Assembly: GCF_014649375.1 (NCBI RefSeq)
Contig: NZ_BMSX01000008.1
Span: forward strand, 124,001-188,000
Direction: 5' to 3'
Origin: Streptomyces aurantiogriseus
GTDB lineage: Bacteria > Actinomycetota > Actinomycetes > Streptomycetales > Streptomycetaceae
Length of the DNA stretch: 64,000 nucleotides
The position numbers were made by a program, and so were the translations under genes. The notes under the pieces are model-generated. The model did not search any database. It saw only the letters and a list, made by a program, of their open reading frames with translations, and had not been told where the DNA came from. Positions within the stretch are counted from its first letter, which is position 1. Every line of letters starts with the position of its first letter. This document shows positions 26,301 through 35,793 of the stretch, piece by piece.

Positions 26301-28322
26301 GGTGAAGTGGAACTTCCCGTCCGTGCGGGCCGGGTTGCCGTCCTTCTCCTCGGGGAACTCGGGCGAGGTCACACCGGGCAGCTTCGAGGGGCGGGTCTTG
26401 TCGAAGGTGAAGCTGCACCGGCCGGCCCAGGGGCCGTTCGCGGTGCCGTCACTGGCCCGCACGTCCCACCAGTACGTGCCGGAGCTCAGGTTCTTGGTGG
26501 GGATGCGCAGGCTCGCCACCGAGCCGCGGCTCGCCTTGACCTTGCCGACCTCGGGCGAGGAGTCGCCGTTCGGCGCGTAGTGGAACTCGGCGACGAGGTT
26601 GTTGTCCTCGGCGTCGTTCACCTTTGCACGCAGAGTGATGTAGTCGGTGGTGCCGAAGGTGCCGCCGGTGCAGGGTACCGACGGGTCGGTCGACAGGCCG
26701 CTCGGCTTGGCCGGAATCGTGTTGAGGTACGTCGACACGCGCACCGAGTGCGGGTCGAACTTCCGCCAGGAAGCATCGACTTCGGAGCTCTTCGACGACA
26801 GGACGAAGGCCCAGGAGCCCCATTTCTCCTTGGCCGCCTTGCTGATCGCGTCGGTCACGTCGAATTCGACGAGTCCGGCACTGTCGGAGGGGCAGTTGCG
26901 GCCGCCGAAGGATTCACCCGAGGAATCGATGAGTGCGCCCCACTTGGGCTGCCTGTTCCACGTGATGTTGGTGGGGAGGGTCTTGCCGATCGTGCGGACC
27001 TGCACGGCGCCGGATTTGCAGGACCAGGAACCGGCGTGGGTCTGCTTGATCCGCAGCGTCGACCGGATGATCTGCTTGTTCCAGATGTTCGAGGTGGAGA
27101 CCCGGAAGTACGTGTTCGCCCGGACCGTCCCGCCGCGCTGGGTGTCGTTGGCCACGCCGACGCGCGCGAAATCGGAGATCGTGCCGCCGTTCCAGTAGAC
27201 GGTGTCGTCGGAGTTGGCGACGTTCGAGTGCTTGTACGCGATGGACCATGCGTTCTTCCAGGCGTCCTTCGCCCACACGGGGTCGATGACGACCGGGAAC
27301 ACGGTGCCGGGATCGCTCAGCAGCTCCTTGTCCGGGCGCAGGGTGAGCGCACGGTCCGTCAGCTGGACACCGAGGCCCGCCTGTCGGGAGCCCTCGGTGG
27401 CGCCGGCCAGCGTCTCGGTGAGCGGGCGCGGCGTCGCGTCGGCCGAGGCGTCGGCCGAGGGCGCGGAACGGGCCGTGCGGGCCTTCGCGGCGCTCTTCAC
27501 GGTTCCCGTCGTGGTTCCCGTCGCGGGCGCGGCGGCCGGGTCCTCGGAGCCTGCCGAGTCCCACATCCGCGGCTGCGGTGCGGAGAAGACGGCCGTGCCG
27601 GTCGGGTCCACGGCCTCCAGCCGGCCGTCCGCGCCGGCCTTGAGGTCGAGGCCCTTGCTCGTGTAGCCGAAGGTGATGGCGTCCAGTGCGGGGTTCTTGG
27701 CGGCCTCGGCGTTCTTCACCACGAGCGCGTGGGAGAAGGAGTCCACGTCGACGGTGGCCGTGAGGTCGACGCCCGGCAGTACGTCGGGGTAGGTGGCCGT
27801 GCGGCCGGAGACTACCGGTTCGGGCAGTTTGCCCGGCCATGAAAGGGAGACCTCGCGGCCGTCCCTGACCATGGTGGCGAAGGCTTCGTCACCGCCACCG
27901 GAGAAGGAGACGGACATGCCGGCGGCCCTGGGGGCGACCCGGCCGTCCTCCGTCTCGGACAGACGGGTGTCGACGGGGACGAGCTTTCCGTTCTGGCGTA
28001 CGCGCACCGGGATCAGCGCGCGCTCCACCGTGAACGTTCCGTCCGGATTCGCGAACGTCTCGTCTGTTTCCGTCCGTTCGGACTTGATCTCGACGCGACG
28101 GCCGGTTTCCGCCGCCTTTTTGACGGCCGCGTCGGTCTCCGTGCGCCGCTGCTCGGGCAGCGTCGCGCCGGAACGTTCCGGCGCCGTGGTTCCGGCCGCG
28201 GTCGCGGCGGCCGGTGAAAGGGTCACCATTCCAGCGGAAAGGGCTATCAGCAATATTGCTGACATCGCCTTTCTGGAAATTCCCCCCGGGTCGCTGACGA
28301 CCCCTCTCGGTGTGTTTCTCAT
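23382..28322 (-). CDS. giant secreted DNRLRE / FG-GAP / LGFP-repeat protein
   Basis: About 1646 residues. Signal peptide near residues 20-45 (ILLIALSAGMVTLSPAAATA). A DNRLRE-type beta domain lies at about 360-530 (NTYFRVSTSNIWNKQIIRST ... WGSWAFVLSSKS). A fibronectin-like stretch follows, then FG-GAP repeats with calcium-binding DxNxDG loops (about 750-1010). Four LGFP repeats (about 1065-1265; YKALGGPAGFGYPGTD, MGRESGVLGYPTSDE, LALGGPRRVGYPMDDE, SENGWLGFPTSGE) come next. The protein ends in six more VCBS/FG-GAP units (GDVNGDGRADL). LGFP repeats bind cell-wall material, so it probably sits on the surface. Start 28322 (MRNTPRGVV) is chosen; 28361 and 28265 are alternatives. Divergent from the RHS toxin gene; partnership is inferred. 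Confidence 0.88.
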   Translation of the reverse strand: MRNTPRGVVSDPGGISRKAMSAILLIALSAGMVTLSPAAATAAGTTAPERSGATLPEQRRTETDAAVKKAAETGRRVEIKSERTETDETFANPDGTFTVERALIPVRVRQNGKLVPVDTRLSETEDGRVAPRAAGMSVSFSGGGDEAFATMVRDGREVSLSWPGKLPEPVVSGRTATYPDVLPGVDLTATVDVDSFSHALVVKNAEAAKNPALDAITFGYTSKGLDLKAGADGRLEAVDPTGTAVFSAPQPRMWDSAGSEDPAAAPATGTTTGTVKSAAKARTARSAPSADASADATPRPLTETLAGATEGSRQAGLGVQLTDRALTLRPDKELLSDPGTVFPVVIDPVWAKDAWKNAWSIAYKHSNVANSDDTVYWNGGTISDFARVGVANDTQRGGTVRANTYFRVSTSNIWNKQIIRSTLRIKQTHAGSWSCKSGAVQVRTIGKTLPTNITWNRQPKWGALIDSSGESFGGRNCPSDSAGLVEFDVTDAISKAAKEKWGSWAFVLSSKSSEVDASWRKFDPHSVRVSTYLNTIPAKPSGLSTDPSVPCTGGTFGTTDYITLRAKVNDAEDNNLVAEFHYAPNGDSSPEVGKVKASRGSVASLRIPTKNLSSGTYWWDVRASDGTANGPWAGRCSFTFDKTRPSKLPGVTSPEFPEEKDGNPARTDGKFHFTAGGVTDVVRYVWWTDSDTRERFVDATKAGGPAKEPVTHKPLNAGPQYLYVRSLDAAGNRSDLKTYLFYPTRAPQRDKPGDLNGDTTVDMWSVDPGSGALWLHPGQGNGKFGVGRQADEESFGDAVLTHRGSWNEDYYEDLLALRPGVEDPAVKELWVYTNRGDGDLGGADTGRWPLEVAVEEANHWTNADQVLAIGSVNDDNADGKVDENDAPDLLVKAGAELWLYLGSQGSPLIDDVEPMSLGNADWQNMTLLAPGDLNGDGLPELWARDVKSGKIHQYASRKNPVQDDVTATDLTVYADPAVRATSIGSGFTGSAHPHLATNGDFEGDGFPDLWSRDGEGSAVEFPGKAFADGSAFGPARPLVTGGTPWGTCEAFESKATGKHTLCGPVLAKYKALGGPAGFGYPGTDIVTAPDKVGRYAHFQAPGTTANNRSIYWSPDTGAWEVHGSIWATWTEMGRESGVLGYPTSDERPTSDGVGRFSTFSKAGRASAIYYSSGIGAHAVRGAIYSRYLALGGPRRVGYPMDDEQATTPKAGTYQRFRFRDEETYSTSIYWSKATGAWPVHNAIMRKWIELKSENGWLGFPTSGEYQVAGGVRADFENGYIRWNRTSGTTTEHKPDDRTAHLRTDLAGDVNGDGRTDMITVYDYGNASTGIHVLTTDADGGVRPPKEAWTSSRGGFDATRAKWTAGDVNGDKLADVVAFYGYADESVAVWTFIAEKDGGFRTLKSAALPAKSWHMDRVIALQAGDVNGDGRADLTAVYDYDDGQTGVHKFLARADGGFDNPVRGWNSGDGKWWAKNARYTMGDANADGRADLIAFYGYSTGAAALFTFPAKADGTLDQPVKSWNVEPGSWERDRVELTSGDHNGDKRADVAVMYRYDEGVTALFTFTAKSDGGFNAPVAGWKSELANWYASSSGMPLSGDADGDGRADVLIMYNYAIGATRAFTFPTREDGTFENPQRSWYAEPGTW

Positions 28323-28604
28323 GCGGTTTTCCCGCCTGTTTCCTCGCGGTGAATCGGTCAATGTGCGTGGGGTGGCGCACGGGCGTTCCGGAATGGAGTG
28401 TTCCGGCTTCCCCCGCCCTTGTACCGTCGTCGCTCAGTGTGACGAACGGCGGATATGCGACCCCTCAACCGTGCTTTCTAGCAGGCCTGATGGCCCGGAG
28501 GCGACCCAGGTCCCGGGTCGGGGCACGCGGTGGGCCACCGAAGCGACTCGGTGGTAACTTCACGCCGACTGTTTTTCACGGGGGATGAAACCGGGGAAAT
28601 ATCT
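28323..28604. promoter_or_regulatory. 282-bp divergent promoter region of the two giant genes
   Basis: Less GC-rich than its surroundings. Presumed promoters in both directions. GGGGGATGAAACCGGGGA stands ahead of the RHS ATG at 28605, with GGGGA as ribosome binding site. No clear palindrome was found. Confidence 0.4.
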
Positions 28605-31600
28605 ATGCTAAAACGGGGTGGGCGCAGCCATGCCCACAGACGAATACGAAGAGCGATACGCTGGTCGTTGCCGGCGCTCGCCACATCGCTTCTGCTGACC
28701 GGACTCCCGGCCATGGCCCCGGACGCGCGCGCGGCCGGCGGAACCCTGCCCGAGTCGCAGAAGCTCGTGAACGTGCCGGGCAAACCGGCCAAGGGGGGTT
28801 CCGGGGGCAACGCGGTGCCGAAGCGGACCTGGACCGGGTCCCCCTCGGTGACCTGGCCGACGGCCGGCTCCGCCGAGGTCCGGCCGGCGGCGCGGGCCGG
28901 TGCCCCGGCCCCGCGCGTCCGCGCCGGCTCGCTGCCGGTTCGCTTGACCGCCGCTCAGGGGAGCGCGGCGGCAGGCCGGCCCGTCACCGCCCAGGTCGAG
29001 GTCGCCGACCGTACCGCGACCGACAGGGCCGGCGTCGACGGCGTCCTGCTGCAGGTGCAGCGCACCGACCAGGCCCCGGCGGCCGCGCCGGTGCAGGTGG
29101 AGCTCGACTACAAGGGCTTCCGCAACGCCTACGGCGGCGGCTGGGGTTCCCGGCTGACGTTCGTCGCGATGCCCGCGTGCGCGCTGACGACACCGCAGAA
29201 GGCCGAGTGCCAGACCCGTACGCAGGTCGCCACGACCAACGACCCGGCGAAGGGCATCCTGACGGCCACCGTCCAGGCGCCACCGACCACCACGGCCGCG
29301 CCCAACGGCGCCTCGGCCCGTACCGCGTCCGCGACGTCGGCCGTGTCCGCACACGCCGCCACGCCCACGGCGGCCCGCGCCGGCGCCATGGTGCTGGCCG
29401 CGACAGCGGCGCCCAACGGCCCGTCCGGCGACTACCGCGCCACCTCCCTGAGCCCCTCCGGCTCCTGGCAGGCGGGCGGCTCGTCGGGCGACTTCACCTG
29501 GTCCTACCCGATGGAGATCCCGTCCTCGCTGGGCGGCCCCGGCCCCACCCTCGGGCTGAGCTACTCGTCCGCGAGCGTCGACGGCCGCTCCTCGGCGTCC
29601 TCGCAGCAGAGCAGCTGGGTGGGCGACGGCTGGGACACGGGTGCCAACTTCATCGAGCGCCAGTACGTGCCCTGCTCCAACGACCGCAAGGAGGGCTCGG
29701 GGTACAACAACCCCAAGCACCCCACCGGTGACCTCTGCCAGGGCCCGCCCGTCGTCACGCTGTCCCTGAACGGCAGCTCCACGCAGCTCGTCCTCGACGA
29801 CAAGTCCAAGAAGTGGGTCCCCGCGAGCGACGACGGCTCGCGCGTCGAACTCCTCAAGGGCGCCGCCAACGGCGACAAGGAGAAGGAGTACTGGCGCGTC
29901 ACCAACGAGGAAGGCGTCCAGTACTACTTCGGCATGGACCGGCTGCCCGGCTGGGCGTCCGGCAAGGCGGAGACCAACTCGGCCTGGTCCGTGCCGGTGT
30001 ACGGCAACCACGCGAACGAGCCCTGCCACCAGGCCGCGTACGCCGACTCGGTCTGTGACCAGGTGTACCGCTGGAACCTCGACTACGTCGTGGACCTGCG
30101 CGGCAACGCCATGACGTACTGGTACGCCAAGGAGCGCAACCACTACGGCTCCAACGTCACCCGCGAGGGCAAGTCGACCAACCGCGCCTACGACCGCGGC
30201 GGTTGGCTCAAGCACATCTCCTACGGCCTGCGCAGCGACGACCTGTTCGCCGCCGCCCCGGCCCGGGTGGTCTTCGACGTCGCCGAGCGCTGCGTCAAGA
30301 CCACCGCGTTCGACTGCGCGGAGAACAAGCTGACGTCCGAGGCCAAGTGGGAGGTCACCCGCAACTGGCCCGACGTCCCGGCCGACCAGCTGTGCGCCGA
30401 GGGCAAGGACTGCAAGGACCGCTACGCGCCCACGTTCTTCACCCGCAAGCGGCTGACGTCCGTCACGACCGAGGTCCTCAAGGACGGCAAACCCCAGCCG
30501 GTCGACACCTGGACCCTCACCCAGGACTTCAAGTCCACGGGTGACGGCGGTGTAGCGGGCGACTACCCGCTGTGGCTCAACGCCATCCAGCACACCGGCA
30601 AGAACGGTACGCCCGTCTCGCTGCCCGCCGTGACCTTCCAGGGCAAGCAGCTCCCGAACCGCGTCGACAACGACAGCGACGGCAACCCGCCGTTCCTGCG
30701 CTGGCGCGTGGAGACCATCCAGACGGAGACGGGCGCGCGCATCGCGGTCGAGTACGCCAAGCCGGAGTGCTCCACCGAGACGGACCCGAAGAAGCTGCCG
30801 TCGGCGCCGCACACGAACACCATGCGCTGCTACCCGGTCGTCAACGAGGTCCCCGACCCGACCGACGAGACCGGTCTGAAGAAGAAGTACTCCACGGACT
30901 GGTTCCACAAGCACCGGGTCGACGAGGTCCGCGAGGAGGACAAGAACGGCACGTCGCCGACGAAGGTCACGACGTTCCAGTACATCGGCGACCCGGCCTG
31001 GGCGTACGACGACGACAGCGAGCTGCTCAGCGAGAAGGCCCGCACCTGGTCGCAGTGGCGCGGCTACGAGAAGGTCCGCACCCTCGTCGGCACCGCCCCG
31101 GACAAGCGCTCGCAGGTCGAGACGGTCTACTTCCGCGGGATGGACGGCGACAAGCTGCCCACCGGCAAACGCGAGGTGAAGATCAAGGACAGCGAGGGCG
31201 GCACGGTCGACGACCACAGGCTCTTCGCCGGCCAGATCCGCGAGTCGCTGTACTACGACGGCGAGGGCGGCCCCCTGCAGTCCGCCACCCTCTACACCCC
31301 CTGGGTGCGCGGCCCCACCGCCACCCGCAAGCGCACCGAGGGCGCCGAGCCGCTCCAGGCGTGGGTGACCGGCACCTCGAAGATCGCCTCCCGCACCGTC
31401 CTGTCCGACGGGCGCGGCCAGCGCCGCACGGCGGTCGAGCACGCCTACGACAGCCGGGGCCGCGTGGAGCACACCACGGACCATGGCGACCTGGCCAGGA
31501 CCGACGACGCCACGTGCACCCGCTACGAGTACGTCAACGACGCCGACAAGTACGTGTACACGCCGCAGAAGCGCGTGGAGACGCTCACCAAGGCCTGTGA

Positions 31601-34600
31601 CGCCAAGGACATCGCCCGCCCGGCGGACGTCGCCACCGACAAGGTGATCCACTACGACGCCGCGTACAACGTCACCAAGGTCGAGTCGCTCGCCGACTAC
31701 AAGGACGGCAAGCCGGTCTACCGGCTGGACGCCTCGTCGACGTTCGACAAGCACGGCCGCGTCACGTCCGTGACGGACATCCACAACAACACCACCCGCA
31801 CGACATACGTGCCCGCCGCCGGCTCCGTACCGGTCAAGACCGTCGTCACCAACGCCAAGGGCCACACGGAGACCACCGAGCTCGATCCGGGCCGTGGCCT
31901 GGCCCTGGCCAAGGAGGACACCAACAAGCGCCGGCAGGTGCTGGAGTACGACGCGCTCGGCCGCCTGGTGAAGACCTGGTCGCCGGACCGCGACCCGGTC
32001 ACCCAGACCCCGGACGCCGAGTTCAGCTACACCGTCACGCCGGACAAGCCCGTCGTCGTCACCACCAAGAAGCTCCTGGAGCGCGGCGACTACCGGGTCA
32101 CGTACGACATCTACGACGGCGCGCTGCGCCTGCGGCAGACCCAGCAGCCCGCGCTCGACGGCGGCCGGGTCATCACCGACACCTTCTACGACAGCCGCGG
32201 CCTGGTCTGGAAGGAGAACGGCGCCCACTTCAACGACAAGGACCCGTCGCCCGAGCTGTGGACCTCGGACGACAACAAGGTCCCGGCCTCGACCCGCACC
32301 GAGTACGACGGTCAGGGCCGTCCGGTCGCCACGATCGCCCGCAAGTTCGGCGAGGAGACCTGGCGGACCACCACCTCCTACGGCGGCGACTGGGTCGCGG
32401 TGGACCCGCCCAAGGGCGAGATCCCCACGATGTCCCTGGTCGACGCCCAGGGCCGCAAGACGGAGCTGCGCCAGTTCAAGGGTGAGGGCCCATCCGGCGC
32501 GTACGACCGCACGCGCTACACGTACGAGCGGCGCGGCATGCTGGAGTCCGTCACGGACCAGGCCGGCAACGTCTGGTCGTACAAGTACGACCTGCGTGGC
32601 CGCATGTACGAGTCGAAGGACCCCGACAAGGGCGTTACGAAGACCTCGTACGACAAGGGTGACCGGGTCCTGACGACCACGGACGGCCGCGACCCGGCGA
32701 GGACGATCGCGTTCGAGTACGACACGCTCGGCCGGACCACCGGGACGTACGAAGGCTCCCTCAAGGGCCGCAAGCTCACCGAGCAGACGTACGACACCCT
32801 GCCCGGCGCGATCGGCCTGCCGGTCTCCGCGACCCGCTTCGTCGACGGCAACGCCTACAAGCAGGAGGTCACCGGCTACGACCAGGAGTACCGCCCGCTC
32901 GGCTCGAAGATCACCATCCCGGCATCGGAGAACAAGCTCGCCGGCGAGTACGAGTACAGCAGCACGTACACCAAGACGACCGGCATGGCCCAGACGATGA
33001 CGCAGCCGGCGGTCGCCGGCCTGCCGAAGGAGCGGACGTCGGTCGGCTACAACGGCCTCGACATGGTCACCACCATGGCGGTCGCGGGCAAGACGTTCGT
33101 GGCCGGTACGGAGTACACGCCGCTGGGCGATGTGGTCCGCACCCGGGTCGGCCCGGCGGGCAAGCAGCTCATCACCAGCCGCGAGTTCGACGAGCAGACC
33201 CGCCGCCCGCTGCGCACGGTCTTCGACCAGGAGGTCGGGACGACGGGGACGGCCCGGATCAGCGATGTCCGGACGACGTACGACGCCTCCGGCAACATCC
33301 TCAAGATCACGGACGCCCAGGGGGTCAACCCGACGGCGGCCACGACCGACACCCAGTGCTTCGCGTACGACTACCTGCGCCGGATGACGGACGCCTGGAC
33401 GTCGGCCAAGCCCGACGAATGCACGAACCTGGCGAGCCGACCGGCCCAGCCGCAGGTCGGTGGCCCGAACCCGTACTGGACGTCGTACACGTTCGACGCG
33501 GCCGGCAACCGGAAGACGGAGGTCAAGCACGACGTCACCGGTGACACCACCAAGGACGTCTTCCGCGACTACGAGTACGCCGAGGGCGGTACCACCACCA
33601 GCAAGCTCATGAAGGTCCGCACCGAGGGACCCGAGGGCGAGCGTGAGGACTCCTTCGGCTACGACGAGGTCGGCAACACGACCCGCCGCACGGTCATGGG
33701 CACCACGCAGAGCCTGGAGTGGGACGCCGAGGGCCGCCTGGAGCGGGTGACGGAAGGCACCGGCGACACGGCGAAGAAGACCGAGTACGTCTACGACGCG
33801 GGCGGCAACCGCCTGATCCGCCGCGATCCGAACGGCACGACCCTGTACCTGCCGGGTACGGAGGTCCAGCTCGACAAGGCCGGAAACGTCGTCAAGGGCA
33901 CGCGCCACTACCAGCACCCGGCCGGCCCGGCGATGGTGCGCACCGCCGAGGGCGGCAAGGTCACCACCGCCTACCTCCTCTCCGACCACAACGGCACGGC
34001 GACCACGGCCGTGGACGCCACCTCGGGCGCGGTGACGCGCCGCGCGTTCACCCCGTTCGGCGAGCCGCGCGGCCAGAAGCCGTCGATGTGGCCAGGTGAG
34101 AAGGGCTTCGTCGGCGGCACGATGGACGAGTCCACCGGACTCACCCACCTCGGCGCACGGGAGTACGACCCCGCGATCGGACGGTTCATCTCGGTCGACC
34201 CGATGATGGACGTGGCCGAGTCGCAGACGATGAACCCGTACGCGTACGCCAACAACAGCCCGGTCACCTTCACTGACCCGTCCGGCCAGTTCTGGGGTAT
34301 CCCCAAGCTGTTCCAGGCGGCCGTCAAGCTGTACAAGAAGGCCTACGCCGCACTGACGGGCGGCACGCCCCCGGCCCCGTCCAAGCCTGTCCCGAGCGTC
34401 AGCAAGAAGGACGTGGAGCGGGCCAGGTGGCTGAAGAAGCAGTCCAAGATGGACATGGTCATGCACGTGGCCAAGGAGGCGGTGAAGGAGGCCAGCGGCT
34501 ACAACGACATCGTCGACTGCCTCAACGGCGACGTGGGCACCTGCGCCATGCTCGCCCTGGAGGCCGCGGTCCCGTTCGCGGGCAAGGCCAAGCGCGTGTT

Positions 34601-35702
34601 GAAGGCCCTGGACAAGGCCTGGAGTGCCTACCGCAAGTGGGAGGACGAGGTCCGCTGGGCCACCGGCATCGTCAAGCGGGCGGACGCCGACGCGAAGGCG
34701 ATGGCCAAGTACACGGAGGACATGGCCGAGTGGCAGAAACAGGCTGACGCCGCGAAGGCAGCCAAAAAGGCGAAAGCCGACGAAGTCGAAGCCACAGCCG
34801 CCAAGAAGGCCGACAGCAACGGCGACGGCGGCGGGGGCGACGGCACGCAGTCCGGTGCCGGCGAGTCCTGCCGGGTGAACAGCTTCGTGCCCGGGACCAA
34901 GGTCCTCATGGCCGATGGGAGCACCAAGCCCATCAAGGACGTGAAGCCCGGCGACAAGGTGGTGGCGAAGGACCCCAGGACCGGCAAGACGGCGGCCAAG
35001 GAGGTCACCGCCCAAATTGTCGGCAAGGGTGCGAAGAACCTGGTCGAGATCACCATCGACACCGATGCCAAGAAGGCCGAGAAGACCGCCAAGACCACGG
35101 CCACGGACGGCCACCCGTTCTGGGCGCCCGAGCTGCGCAAGTGGGTCAAGGCCACGGACCTGGAGTCCGGCGACTGGCTGGAGACCGGCGCGGGCACCCG
35201 CGTCCAGGTCACGGCCGTCCAGCGCTGGACCCAGCCGGCCACGGTCTACAACCTGACGGTCGCCGACATCCACACGTACTACGTGGTGACGGGGGCGGCT
35301 TCGGCCCTGGTGCACAACTGTGGAGACCTCGACAAGGACCAGGGAATTCAGGGCGCACACCCCAAGGATCACCTGGACATCTCCGACCAGGACTTGATCG
35401 ACCGTGCGCAGACCGACCCCCACACGAATGTGGCTTCCATGCTGCCCTCCGCTACGGCGCAGGACAGCATCAACGCTGTCGTCAATCACCACCGAACGGC
35501 GATCAATAAGTGGGCGGCCAAGGCTTCGATCGGGGAGCGCAGAGAGTACAGTCTGGGCTTCGAGTCGGCGATCGGCCGGGTTGCCAACAGCTCTGGAGCG
35601 GTGGGGGACGCCAGGAAACTCACGCTGGTGCTCATGAGGGTTGAGAAGGGGTATCAAGGCCACAAGGGTGCATGGGTGTTGTTCACCCTCAAGGCATCCT
35701 GA
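28605..35702 (+). CDS. RHS polymorphic toxin with Hint domain and RNase A-like C-terminus
   Basis: About 2365 residues. Signal sequence (WSLPALATSLLLTGLPA, then ARAA). An SpvB/TcdB-like shell region (YPMEIPSSLGGPGPTLGLSYSSA) follows at about 290-340, then YD repeats (for example YDALGRLVKTWS, YDLRGRMYESKD) to about 1780, and the RHS core TGLTHLGAREYDPAIGRFIS with NPYAYANNSPVTFTDPSG. A Hint domain runs 2089-2239: Cys at 2089 in SFVPGTKVLMADG context, TDGHPFWAPELRKW, and final VHNC. The toxin is 2240-2365: GAHPKDHLDISDQDLIDRA ... INKWA ... KGAWVLFTL. It matches my memory of the bacterial RNase A-like CdiA-CT family. Likely a tRNA- or RNA-cleaving competition toxin released by Hint self-cleavage. 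Confidence 0.9.
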   Translation: MLKRGGRSHAHRRIRRAIRWSLPALATSLLLTGLPAMAPDARAAGGTLPESQKLVNVPGKPAKGGSGGNAVPKRTWTGSPSVTWPTAGSAEVRPAARAGAPAPRVRAGSLPVRLTAAQGSAAAGRPVTAQVEVADRTATDRAGVDGVLLQVQRTDQAPAAAPVQVELDYKGFRNAYGGGWGSRLTFVAMPACALTTPQKAECQTRTQVATTNDPAKGILTATVQAPPTTTAAPNGASARTASATSAVSAHAATPTAARAGAMVLAATAAPNGPSGDYRATSLSPSGSWQAGGSSGDFTWSYPMEIPSSLGGPGPTLGLSYSSASVDGRSSASSQQSSWVGDGWDTGANFIERQYVPCSNDRKEGSGYNNPKHPTGDLCQGPPVVTLSLNGSSTQLVLDDKSKKWVPASDDGSRVELLKGAANGDKEKEYWRVTNEEGVQYYFGMDRLPGWASGKAETNSAWSVPVYGNHANEPCHQAAYADSVCDQVYRWNLDYVVDLRGNAMTYWYAKERNHYGSNVTREGKSTNRAYDRGGWLKHISYGLRSDDLFAAAPARVVFDVAERCVKTTAFDCAENKLTSEAKWEVTRNWPDVPADQLCAEGKDCKDRYAPTFFTRKRLTSVTTEVLKDGKPQPVDTWTLTQDFKSTGDGGVAGDYPLWLNAIQHTGKNGTPVSLPAVTFQGKQLPNRVDNDSDGNPPFLRWRVETIQTETGARIAVEYAKPECSTETDPKKLPSAPHTNTMRCYPVVNEVPDPTDETGLKKKYSTDWFHKHRVDEVREEDKNGTSPTKVTTFQYIGDPAWAYDDDSELLSEKARTWSQWRGYEKVRTLVGTAPDKRSQVETVYFRGMDGDKLPTGKREVKIKDSEGGTVDDHRLFAGQIRESLYYDGEGGPLQSATLYTPWVRGPTATRKRTEGAEPLQAWVTGTSKIASRTVLSDGRGQRRTAVEHAYDSRGRVEHTTDHGDLARTDDATCTRYEYVNDADKYVYTPQKRVETLTKACDAKDIARPADVATDKVIHYDAAYNVTKVESLADYKDGKPVYRLDASSTFDKHGRVTSVTDIHNNTTRTTYVPAAGSVPVKTVVTNAKGHTETTELDPGRGLALAKEDTNKRRQVLEYDALGRLVKTWSPDRDPVTQTPDAEFSYTVTPDKPVVVTTKKLLERGDYRVTYDIYDGALRLRQTQQPALDGGRVITDTFYDSRGLVWKENGAHFNDKDPSPELWTSDDNKVPASTRTEYDGQGRPVATIARKFGEETWRTTTSYGGDWVAVDPPKGEIPTMSLVDAQGRKTELRQFKGEGPSGAYDRTRYTYERRGMLESVTDQAGNVWSYKYDLRGRMYESKDPDKGVTKTSYDKGDRVLTTTDGRDPARTIAFEYDTLGRTTGTYEGSLKGRKLTEQTYDTLPGAIGLPVSATRFVDGNAYKQEVTGYDQEYRPLGSKITIPASENKLAGEYEYSSTYTKTTGMAQTMTQPAVAGLPKERTSVGYNGLDMVTTMAVAGKTFVAGTEYTPLGDVVRTRVGPAGKQLITSREFDEQTRRPLRTVFDQEVGTTGTARISDVRTTYDASGNILKITDAQGVNPTAATTDTQCFAYDYLRRMTDAWTSAKPDECTNLASRPAQPQVGGPNPYWTSYTFDAAGNRKTEVKHDVTGDTTKDVFRDYEYAEGGTTTSKLMKVRTEGPEGEREDSFGYDEVGNTTRRTVMGTTQSLEWDAEGRLERVTEGTGDTAKKTEYVYDAGGNRLIRRDPNGTTLYLPGTEVQLDKAGNVVKGTRHYQHPAGPAMVRTAEGGKVTTAYLLSDHNGTATTAVDATSGAVTRRAFTPFGEPRGQKPSMWPGEKGFVGGTMDESTGLTHLGAREYDPAIGRFISVDPMMDVAESQTMNPYAYANNSPVTFTDPSGQFWGIPKLFQAAVKLYKKAYAALTGGTPPAPSKPVPSVSKKDVERARWLKKQSKMDMVMHVAKEAVKEASGYNDIVDCLNGDVGTCAMLALEAAVPFAGKAKRVLKALDKAWSAYRKWEDEVRWATGIVKRADADAKAMAKYTEDMAEWQKQADAAKAAKKAKADEVEATAAKKADSNGDGGGGDGTQSGAGESCRVNSFVPGTKVLMADGSTKPIKDVKPGDKVVAKDPRTGKTAAKEVTAQIVGKGAKNLVEITIDTDAKKAEKTAKTTATDGHPFWAPELRKWVKATDLESGDWLETGAGTRVQVTAVQRWTQPATVYNLTVADIHTYYVVTGAASALVHNCGDLDKDQGIQGAHPKDHLDISDQDLIDRAQTDPHTNVASMLPSATAQDSINAVVNHHRTAINKWAAKASIGERREYSLGFESAIGRVANSSGAVGDARKLTLVLMRVEKGYQGHKGAWVLFTLKAS

Positions 35703-35793
35703 AGCAACTGGCCATCCTCGTTACTCGCCGCATGCCGTCCGGGGCGCTCACCTCGGACGGCATGCGGCCGTTCAAGGAGATCGGAGAGCAGCA

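Noticed and set aside
23247..27842. 1531-aa plus-strand frame opposite the FG-GAP gene
   Set aside because: Same shadow effect; no domain, no ribosome binding site, opposite strand carries FG-GAP and LGFP repeats.
28608..35663. 2351-aa open frame on the minus strand opposite the RHS gene
   Set aside because: Antisense of a high-GC gene stays open by codon bias; composition is Val/Arg/Gly/Leu-rich without any domain, and the plus strand has clear RHS motifs.
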